Of a DNA stretch of 25,161 bases, positions 6,186 to 15,375 are shown piece by piece. Every line of letters starts with the position of its first letter. The first letter of the stretch is position 1. This DNA is from DASXMX01 sp036794395 (lineage in GTDB: Bacteria; Planctomycetota; Phycisphaerae; Tepidisphaerales; Tepidisphaeraceae). Both the position numbers and the translations under genes were made by a program. The stretch spans positions 1-25,161 of the forward strand of contig DAIRGS010000075.1 of the NCBI GenBank assembly GCA_036794395.1, read 5' to 3'. The notes under the pieces are model-generated. The model saw only the letters and a program-made list of their open reading frames with translations, did no database searches and was not told the DNA's origin.

Positions 6186-6199
6186 AAGTTTAAACTTGT
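6186..6199. promoter_or_regulatory. 14-bp palindrome between XRE gene and GYF operon
   Basis: caagtttaaacttg is a perfect palindrome 8 bp after the XRE stop codon and about 190 bp before the first GYF_2 gene. It is a candidate repressor site in the 207-bp gap that must carry the operon's promoter. No convincing -35/-10 pair was found. Confidence 0.35.
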
Positions 6200-6386
6200 T
6201 GTCCTTCGCGTTTCTGTAGGTTATAGTCCTCACACTGTCGAGCTCGTTAGAATCATGTGAGCTCGAGCGCACGTCGAGACGGGTAGAGGGCAATCGGGTA
6301 GCCATCCCGCGAGATGCCTACGAAACGCGAGCGGGTGAGACGCCCCATGTGCGACATGTAGAAACCATTTTCTATCGGGTGCCATT

Positions 6387-7232
6387 ATGACGACCTTCTT
6401 GTACAAGAAGAACGGACAGCAACATGGGCCGGTGGATGTACCGACATTAAAACGTCTCGCTGATTCAGGAGAACTTCAGCAGTCCGACCTGATCTGGCGC
6501 GAAGGCTTCCAGTCGTGGATTCCAGCTTCCCAGGCGAAGGGCTTATTTCCTAATCCCGCAGTCGCCGCGACGACATCCGTTGCACCCAAAACCTCTCGCG
6601 CGACATTGCCGACGTCACATGAAGTTCCAAGTACCTACTCCGAGGCGCCGCAGGTCTATACCTGCTCGATTTGTCACGGTTCGTTCAACGCTGACGATAT
6701 GGCGAAACACGCCGGGCGAGCGATTTGTCTGACCTGCCATTCGGCGCAATCCTCATCGCCCGCAACGAAGCCATGCCCGTTCTGCGCCGAGAACATCAAT
6801 GCCAAGGCGATCAAATGTCGGTTCTGCGGTGAGTTGTTGAGTGGCGCTTCGGCGGCGGTGCCAGCACCGGATATTTCGGAGAAAATGCTCGGGAAAACAC
6901 GCCAAACTTGCATCACGTTATTTGCGTGTCTCATGTTGGCTCTGCTGTGCGGGTTTTTTGTTTTCGTCGCGGGGCTGCCGCTTCACGACGCAAGAGGCAG
7001 AATCACCGACTTTGGAATTGTGGTCTGCTTTCTGAGTGCCTTTGGAGTAGCGGCTTGCATTATGGGGATCTATTCCATGTTCTTCCTTCCGACTCGTTGG
7101 AAGATCATCATGCGACTGCCTGTCGGTCCCAAAGTGCTGGGAATCATTGGCGGATTTGGACTCATCGCTTATGTGATCCTGAATGCCGCCCTGCTCACTC
7201 GCCTAGTGGTTGTCGCTGCCAGCGGCGATTGA
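6387..7232 (+). CDS. GYF_2-domain, double zinc-ribbon membrane protein
   Basis: The 281-residue protein starts with a GYF_2 (DUF4339-type) domain, residues about 4-54. It shows YKKNGQQHGPV near the start, then LIWREGFQSWIPAS. After a Ser/Thr/Pro linker come two zinc-ribbon-like Cys pairs: CSIC (93/96) with CLTC (114/117), and CPFC (130/133) with CRFC (144/147). Three hydrophobic helices follow (about 174-198, 208-234, 249-271). There is no signal peptide, so the GYF_2 and zinc parts probably face the cytoplasm. GYF-type domains bind proline-rich peptides in eukaryotes; what the bacterial GYF_2 domain binds is not established. This is the first of three consecutive GYF_2 genes, with 36 bp to the next. 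Confidence 0.85.
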   Translation: MTTFLYKKNGQQHGPVDVPTLKRLADSGELQQSDLIWREGFQSWIPASQAKGLFPNPAVAATTSVAPKTSRATLPTSHEVPSTYSEAPQVYTCSICHGSFNADDMAKHAGRAICLTCHSAQSSSPATKPCPFCAENINAKAIKCRFCGELLSGASAAVPAPDISEKMLGKTRQTCITLFACLMLALLCGFFVFVAGLPLHDARGRITDFGIVVCFLSAFGVAACIMGIYSMFFLPTRWKIIMRLPVGPKVLGIIGGFGLIAYVILNAALLTRLVVVAASGD

Positions 7233-7268
7233 ATCGACTGGCAAAGTATGGGGAGGGAACTTCTATGT

Positions 7269-7925
7269 ATGGGGACTAAAATGCAACAGGAAGGCTCAAG
7301 GGGCCAAGAAACCGACGCGGCAGCGCCGGAGTTGTGCAGCAACTGCGGACAACCCATCGGTCGGCTTGAGAAAGCCTATTTGTGGCAGCAGAACACCGTC
7401 TGTCAATCCTGCCACCAGCGGTTGAGCGAAAACGCTGAAGTGCCGCCTTCAGGAATCAACTCTGCGCCAAACGGACGAATCTGGTCAGTTCACGACCAGG
7501 GGCGGCAATTCGGGCCGCACACAGAACAGGAAATCGCAACCCTTGTGGCCGTCGGCACAATCAGCCCGCTGGCAATGGTATGGCGAGGAGGATCGCCTCG
7601 TTGGATTCCCGTGTCGAATATCGTGCCGGCTCCGGCTTCCAGATCGATGGCCCAACCGCCATCGGTCGTCGTGAATGTCAATCAAAACAATACGACGGCG
7701 GCCCTGCCGGCGTCACCCATCGGCGGATCGGGATTGATCGCGGCCGGGTATATCTGCGCGTTCGTCTCGCTCCTGTTTTGCCCGCCGGGTTTTGGGATTG
7801 CCGGTGTGGTGATCGGCATTGTGAACATTACCCGTGGGCACGTCGGGCACGGCGTAGCACAAATCGTGATTTCGATTTTCTGCACTTTGCTGGGTATTGC
7901 GATCGGGGTCGCCGCCTGGTCGTGA
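7269..7925 (+). CDS. Zinc-ribbon, GYF_2 and DUF4190-like membrane protein
   Basis: From ATG 7269 the protein has 218 residues. It carries an N-terminal zinc ribbon (CSNC ... CQSC), a GYF_2 domain (IWSVHDQGRQFGPH ... MVWRGGSPRWIPVS), an Asn/Thr-rich linker and two C-terminal membrane helices separated by a short glycine/histidine loop. The last part resembles DUF4190, a two-helix membrane domain often found with GYF_2. The frame is open from ATG 7248, but the GGGGAGGG at 7249-7256 lies about 12 nt before 7269, so I prefer 7269; 7281 is also possible. Domain order (zinc ribbon before GYF_2) is swapped relative to the preceding gene. It is 36 bp from both neighbours and probably in the same operon. 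Function is unknown. Confidence 0.82.
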   Translation: MGTKMQQEGSRGQETDAAAPELCSNCGQPIGRLEKAYLWQQNTVCQSCHQRLSENAEVPPSGINSAPNGRIWSVHDQGRQFGPHTEQEIATLVAVGTISPLAMVWRGGSPRWIPVSNIVPAPASRSMAQPPSVVVNVNQNNTTAALPASPIGGSGLIAAGYICAFVSLLFCPPGFGIAGVVIGIVNITRGHVGHGVAQIVISIFCTLLGIAIGVAAWS

Positions 7926-7961
7926 CGATATTTCAGGAGGGGCGCAGCACGGAGTAAGGAC

Positions 7962-8825
7962 ATGAGCGAGTGGCACTATCATCAAGGCGGTCAGAAGTTC
8001 GGGCCGGTCTCCGGGACTCAACTGAAGGAATTAGCTGCCCAGGGAAAGCTGGGATCCTCTGACAAAGTGTGGCGAGAGGGCTTGGCTGAGTGGGTTCCGG
8101 CGAGTTCGGTGAAGGGACTTTTCACGAGTCGTGGAACTGCATCTCCTCCGCCGGTGCCGACACCTCCGGAAGCGCTGAAGCCTTCCAGTCAAGTTGCGAC
8201 AGGGCCAACCCCGTCAACAAACCGGCCAGCCCAGCAAACGGCCAAGGAAACTCAGGTTACAAGGAGCCCAGGGAGAAAAATCCTCGTTGTTGCAGGCATT
8301 ATCGTTGCACTACTTGGCACCTGTCTAATGGTGTCATATGTGCATTACCGCTCCTTAGGTTTAGTGCATAAGGGATATAGCACTGACCCAGTAGCTGCAT
8401 TCAAGGAATACCAAGGCAATTTTATCAAGCACCTGAGCAAGCGGTTCACGTTGATGGGGAAGACCGATACGGACATCGACGGACAGGCTATGTCATTGCA
8501 GTATTCATGTTTCGAATATCCCGATGGTGATGCCACCCTTGAAAAGACAACTGATCTGTTGCGACCATATAAGGGCGGGTACACGTGCAGCATCACCATG
8601 AAGCTCTTCAAGCGCGGATCGGAGACTGTTGTTGCCCCCCACGAATGCAAGGTCCATTTGCCGTGCTACTATCAGGATGGCCGGTGGTCTTGCGATGCCA
8701 TGTCCATAACCACCGAAGTAGCGGGTCGATCTTATGAGCGGTTCGACTTTTTGCCCACACCCGAGGCCATCCAGCTATTTCAGCTAGTTCTAGATACGGA
8801 CTTGAAGGCCGTTTTCAACGAGTAA
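7962..8825 (+). CDS. GYF_2-domain protein with single TM and extracytoplasmic domain
   Basis: The 287-residue protein opens with a GYF_2 domain (residues 1-54: WHYHQGGQKFGPV, then KVWREGLAEWVPASSVKGLF). A Pro/Ser/Thr-rich linker (about 55-100), a positively charged RSPGRK stop and one membrane helix (about 107-127) follow. The remaining ~155 residues should be outside the cytoplasm by the positive-inside rule. They form a mixed alpha/beta, aromatic-rich domain with several cysteines (YSC, YTC, HEC, PCYY, WSC) that I do not recognise. GGAG precedes the ATG (ggagtaaggac). It is the third GYF_2 gene in the row. The repeated layout suggests a shared cytoplasmic GYF_2 partner with different membrane or outer parts. 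No function can be assigned. Confidence 0.82.
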   Translation: MSEWHYHQGGQKFGPVSGTQLKELAAQGKLGSSDKVWREGLAEWVPASSVKGLFTSRGTASPPPVPTPPEALKPSSQVATGPTPSTNRPAQQTAKETQVTRSPGRKILVVAGIIVALLGTCLMVSYVHYRSLGLVHKGYSTDPVAAFKEYQGNFIKHLSKRFTLMGKTDTDIDGQAMSLQYSCFEYPDGDATLEKTTDLLRPYKGGYTCSITMKLFKRGSETVVAPHECKVHLPCYYQDGRWSCDAMSITTEVAGRSYERFDFLPTPEAIQLFQLVLDTDLKAVFNE

Positions 8826-8845
8826 GTAGAAGGAAGGCAACGAAT

Positions 8846-9115
8846 ATGACGCGGCACTCAACTCTCAAGCTCCCACCGCTTAGCAAGCAAACCATGGCGC
8901 AACTTGTGGCAAAGGCGAAGCGCATGGGGGTTTCCCCTGAAGACTACGCTAAATGGCTCGTGGAGGATGGCGTTGCTTTTCAGCGCGAAGCTGAGAACAA
9001 GTCGTTCGCCGAGATCATGGAACCTGTGCGCAAGGCGTCAGGCACCGTTGATGAAGCGGAAATCGTTAAACTTGTCGAGAAGTCGCGATCTGACTGCTAT
9101 CGCCGACGCAAGTAA
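8846..9115 (+). CDS. Orphan VapB-like small antitoxin candidate
   Basis: The 89-residue protein begins with a short strand (LKLPPLSKQTMAQLVAKAKRMGVSPEDYAKWLVEDG). This is the ribbon-helix-helix-like layout ('leLPpl...l...A...G.spEeYa..LieeGl') of small antitoxins that accompany PIN-domain toxins. A charged C-terminal region (FAEIMEPVRKASG ... EAEIVKLVEKSRSDCYRRRK) follows, as expected for toxin wrapping. It begins 20 bp after the third GYF_2 gene, with a good GAAGGAAGG site, so it is probably the last gene of that operon. No toxin gene follows: polA ends 12 bp downstream on the opposite strand. Either the toxin is lost or the protein has another role. The family assignment is from pattern only. 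Confidence 0.65.
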   Translation: MTRHSTLKLPPLSKQTMAQLVAKAKRMGVSPEDYAKWLVEDGVAFQREAENKSFAEIMEPVRKASGTVDEAEIVKLVEKSRSDCYRRRK

Positions 9116-9126
9116 AAGAGCAAAAC

Positions 9127-11946
<2,820 letters not shown>

Positions 11947-12034
11947 GAGTTAACGATCAATCGTATGCTCCCAACGTTTCCGAGGAAACCGAGCAACGAT
12001 TCAACTCGCGCATCGCGCGTGTCGGGGTGTTCCT

Positions 12035-12060
12035 TCCTCTCCCGGTACTCCGGGGGAGGA
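12035..12060. repeat. Short imperfect palindrome in the polA/HDOD gap
   Basis: tcctctcccgg and ccgggggagga pair with one mismatch around a 4-nt loop. The sequence resembles the ctctccc-type repeat near 641-704. It lies in the 244-bp gap between the polA start and the HDOD gene end, where I see no gene. Confidence 0.5.
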
Positions 12061-12190
12061 CTGAGGAGGGGGTTATTTCGAGCGATCTTCGCGGTGATTT
12101 GGATCCAGCATGGGATTGGCGACCGCACGTACCGCCTTGAGTAATCTTTCACCGGTCCGGCAGCCATAGATCCGTCGGAGGATATTCGGC

Positions 12191-13960
12191 TCAAAGTTTC
12201 CGAATGAATTCTGCAATGCGGCTAAGCGGCACGGGCCAGAGAACTGGCGCAACCGGTGCACCATCCACGGTGCTGGCACCATCGATGCGTGCGGTGAGCC
12301 ACAAGACGGGCAACGGTTTGTTTGCGCTGTTAGCCTTAATAATATCCGTTAGCGAGAATCCGGCGGACGAAGTGGAACGAGCGGTCACGACTATTCCCGC
12401 ATACTGCGTTAATTCAGTGGCATTGGGTAGGGCGTCTCGGATCGTCACATCAGCTAAGGATTCCAACGCGACAGCGATCGGATCGAAGGGTGAAAGCGAT
12501 GGATCGCGAACTAGCATAATGCGTGCCGACCGCCGTGAGTATTCCGGCGACATTAGCTTCGCTTCCTCCTTAGCTGATAGGCGTGCGAACATGGCGGTCA
12601 GAGCGTAGATCTCTCCGCGCAAAAGCGCCGCGTCGGGCGATAGCGGGTCGTCACGGCCAATTGACCGGCGGCATTCTAGTCGGCTCAGTGGACGCAGCAG
12701 CGAATGTCCCGAGCTTGATAGGAGCGTTCCGTTCGCATAAAGGTCCGCAGCTTGCAGCAATCGTGCAAGGGGATCGGTGGCGGCGCGGGATATTCCCGCT
12801 TCGTGAAATGACGCAATGGATCGATGAATGTCCTCCGGCAACTCCAGGCATCGTAAGATAGTCGCAACCAACTCGCCGTGTGTGATTCCGAGCATCCGCC
12901 GCTCGATTTCATCGCGTCCCGTTCCAGTCGCGTGCTGTGCCTCCAGAACTTGCCTGTATTCTGAACCAAAGTGGCTGTAGAAGAGGATTTCCCCCAAATC
13001 GTGGCAGAGTCCAACCAAGTACGCCAATCCACCTTCTCCCGCGGGCGCGAGGCGGTCGCACAAAGTGGCGACGGCAAACGAGTGCTGCCAGGAACGGATC
13101 GGGTTGAACCCGTCGGCTTCCGATGGCGGCATCGCATCAAAGACACCTACGGCGGCCGCGATACCCCGAACAGTCGCACAACCGATGTTGCGCACCGCTT
13201 CCGGAAGTGTTGAGATAGTCCCTCGGCTAGACGTGTATGCGACGCTGTTGGCCGCCTGTAGAACTCGCGCCGACAGCACCGGGTCACGGGCGATGAGACC
13301 TGTGAGGTCCGAGAGGTCTGATCTCGGCGAAGTCGTAAGTGAGAGGACCTGCGCCACGACGCCGGAAAGGGTGCGGGCCTGCAACGCCTTCTCCGCTCGC
13401 TCGATGCACTGCTCTCGAGTCAATAAACTCACGATGCCACCGGTTGCTCCACGCGGAATTGCAATTGGCGGTGCGCTACCGGTCGGCGTCAGGTGTTGCA
13501 GAGCTCTTTGAACCAACTCGGCATTGTCGAAACTTTTGGGAATTGCTTCGGTCCGAAGTTCGCGATCGGTAACTGCCTGGGGGGTTGCGGCTTGGGCCGG
13601 AAGGTATTTCCGCACTCGCGCCAGAAGGTCCTTCATCGAAAACCTGGACTTGAGCAGATAGTCAGATATACCCGATTTGGCGACCTGCAATACGAACTGC
13701 TTCTCGGAGATGGCGGTCAACAGGATCACGGGAATTCGTCCCGTGGTCGGGTCGCGGCGAAGAGTTTGGAGGAATTCAAGCCCGTCCATTTCGGGCATTA
13801 CTGCGTCGAGTAGAATAAGATCCGGCTTCTCGGTGGCCACCTGCACCAGGGCTTCCTTGCCGTTGGCCGCGCAACAGGTCTTGTACCCGGCGAGTTGAAG
13901 GCTGGCCGCAATCGGGTCGCGGAAAATCGCCATATCGTCGACAACGAGCACCTTAGCCAT
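12191..13960 (-). CDS. Response regulator with HDOD output and C-terminal receiver-like domain
   Basis: The protein (589 residues from ATG 13960) begins with a receiver domain of good quality: MAKVLVVDD acidic pair (D8/D9), phospho-acceptor D52 in LILLDAVMPEMDG, T82 and K104. An HDOD domain (about 170-390) follows: ALQARTLSGVVAQVLSLTTS, then LIARDPVLSARVLQAANS and the HS-containing region around QHSFAVATLC. HDOD domains are HD-hydrolase relatives, mostly without catalysis, that act in signalling output. The last ~115 residues show a receiver-like strand pattern (RIMLVRD, YAGIVVTAR, LPVLWLTAR, PVLWPVPLSRIAEFIRKL) without the phospho-acceptor. ATG 13960 overlaps the upstream gene's stop as ATGGCTAA, so I chose it over the further upstream ATG at 13987. 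Third gene of the signalling operon. Confidence 0.88.
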   Translation of the reverse strand: MAKVLVVDDMAIFRDPIAASLQLAGYKTCCAANGKEALVQVATEKPDLILLDAVMPEMDGLEFLQTLRRDPTTGRIPVILLTAISEKQFVLQVAKSGISDYLLKSRFSMKDLLARVRKYLPAQAATPQAVTDRELRTEAIPKSFDNAELVQRALQHLTPTGSAPPIAIPRGATGGIVSLLTREQCIERAEKALQARTLSGVVAQVLSLTTSPRSDLSDLTGLIARDPVLSARVLQAANSVAYTSSRGTISTLPEAVRNIGCATVRGIAAAVGVFDAMPPSEADGFNPIRSWQHSFAVATLCDRLAPAGEGGLAYLVGLCHDLGEILFYSHFGSEYRQVLEAQHATGTGRDEIERRMLGITHGELVATILRCLELPEDIHRSIASFHEAGISRAATDPLARLLQAADLYANGTLLSSSGHSLLRPLSRLECRRSIGRDDPLSPDAALLRGEIYALTAMFARLSAKEEAKLMSPEYSRRSARIMLVRDPSLSPFDPIAVALESLADVTIRDALPNATELTQYAGIVVTARSTSSAGFSLTDIIKANSANKPLPVLWLTARIDGASTVDGAPVAPVLWPVPLSRIAEFIRKL

Positions 13961-15311
13961 GAGCCACCCCGCTGCTTCCACCGACAAGCGGCGCGACCGC
14001 TATAGTAATGGGAGCAGTCATCGGCTCGGCGAGGTTTGCTCTAAGCCGGACCGTGACTGTCGTACCCCGGAGGGGAACCGACTCAAATGAAATCGACCCG
14101 CCATGTGCCGAAACGATCCCTCTGCAAATCGCCAATCCGAGGCCGCTTCCATCGACGAAACGATCACCCACGACACCAGAATTAAGTGCGAAGGCTTCCC
14201 CGAGCCGCAGTGCCTTCTCAGGCTCAATCCCCTTGCCGGTATCGCTGATTCGAATTTCGATGCAGTCTTTATCCGACGATGTAATCTGCTTTGCCCCAAC
14301 CTCAATGCTTCCGGCGTGCGTAAATTTGCACGCGTTGGTCAGGAGGTTGAGCACCATACGCCGAATGGCGCCGCCATCGCCGCGCATGCTCAGTTCGGTC
14401 GGCGTCACGTCCAAGGTCAATGCCACTTTCGTGGAGTTCACCAGCGGCCGCACCGAAGCAACGGCTTCGCCGCAGGCCTCTGCGACCGAAATGGTTGACC
14501 AGTCCCACTTGGCCACCCCGCTATTGAGCCGTGCAACTTCCAGAAGATCGTTCACCATCGCTGACATCCGCACGACTTCGCCGTCAATCGCTTCGAGAAA
14601 GTCCTGGAACTGCGGCGTTGATGAGGCTCCGTCCGTGAGCAGGAACTCGGCCATCGCGCGAATGGCCGCAAGCGGTGTTCGCAACTCATGCCCGACCACA
14701 CCCAGGACCTGCTCATGGGCACGAACCGCATCGCGAAGGCTGTTGCGTTCCCGCTCGACCTCATAGGCGCGCTCCAATTCGCGGGTCCGCTCCTCCACCA
14801 TGCTTTTGAGCTGGCTGAGTTTGAGATGGGCGTGTTTGGCCAGATGCCATTTTTCGGTCAGTGCGCAGGCGAGTTGGCACACTTCGGCGGTGTCGAAGGG
14901 CTTCTTGAGGATCAGCAGGCGGTCGGCGGCGCCGAACTTGGCGAGGATGTCCTCCCACGAGTAATCGGAGTAGGCGGTGCAGATCACCACCTGGATCTCG
15001 GGGTCTGCTTCCCAGACCTTTTCGATCGTCTGGACCCCGTCCCACCCCGGCGGCATGCGCATGTCGATAAACGCCATCGCGTACCGCCGCCCGGATTTCA
15101 CGGCCTCGACGACCTTCTGATATCCTTCCTGTCCCTGGTACGCTGAATCCAACTCGTACGATGCCCTGGCGACCTTTCCGGCCTTACCGAACAGCGCCGA
15201 TTCCAAGTCGTCCAGGCCCGCGTTCGCCTGCTGGGCCGAGAGGATCTTGCCAAAGTCCTCGTGGATCGCCCGGTTGTCGTCGATCACCAAAATGCGATGA
15301 TTCCTATCCAT
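13953..15311 (-). CDS. Receiver-histidine kinase hybrid
   Basis: From ATG 15311 the protein has 452 residues. The receiver domain (about 5-150) carries an insertion after helix 1, phospho-acceptor D in AFIDMRMPPGWDG (D83 from this start) and the LKKPF lysine. A coiled coil (about 165-200) leads to a HisKA domain with GHELRTPLAAIRAM (H208), then a HATPase domain with the N-box NLLTNACKF, DTGKGI and GSGLGLAI. There are no membrane helices, so it is a soluble kinase whose input is its own receiver. This fits a relay from the permease-kinase encoded just upstream to the HDOD regulator just downstream. GGAGGG sits six nt before ATG 15311 and inside the codons after ATG 15323, so 15311 is the likelier start. 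It overlaps the next gene by 8 nt. Confidence 0.9.
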   Translation of the reverse strand: MDRNHRILVIDDNRAIHEDFGKILSAQQANAGLDDLESALFGKAGKVARASYELDSAYQGQEGYQKVVEAVKSGRRYAMAFIDMRMPPGWDGVQTIEKVWEADPEIQVVICTAYSDYSWEDILAKFGAADRLLILKKPFDTAEVCQLACALTEKWHLAKHAHLKLSQLKSMVEERTRELERAYEVERERNSLRDAVRAHEQVLGVVGHELRTPLAAIRAMAEFLLTDGASSTPQFQDFLEAIDGEVVRMSAMVNDLLEVARLNSGVAKWDWSTISVAEACGEAVASVRPLVNSTKVALTLDVTPTELSMRGDGGAIRRMVLNLLTNACKFTHAGSIEVGAKQITSSDKDCIEIRISDTGKGIEPEKALRLGEAFALNSGVVGDRFVDGSGLGLAICRGIVSAHGGSISFESVPLRGTTVTVRLRANLAEPMTAPITIAVAPLVGGSSGVAHG

Positions 15312-15327
15312 TCGGCCCTCCATAAGC

Positions 15328-15362
15328 GCCGGCCGGCCGGCATTGACCGGGCCGCGGCCCGG
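15328..15362. repeat. Two GC palindromes between kinase genes
   Basis: gccggccggccggc (15328-15341) and ccgggccgcggcccgg (15347-15362) are each perfectly self-complementary. They lie in the 64-bp gap between the permease-kinase and receiver-kinase genes. They could form mRNA hairpins that adjust expression between the genes. No T-tract follows, so this is not a terminator. Confidence 0.5.
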
Positions 15363-15375
15363 CTATCACTGGTGC

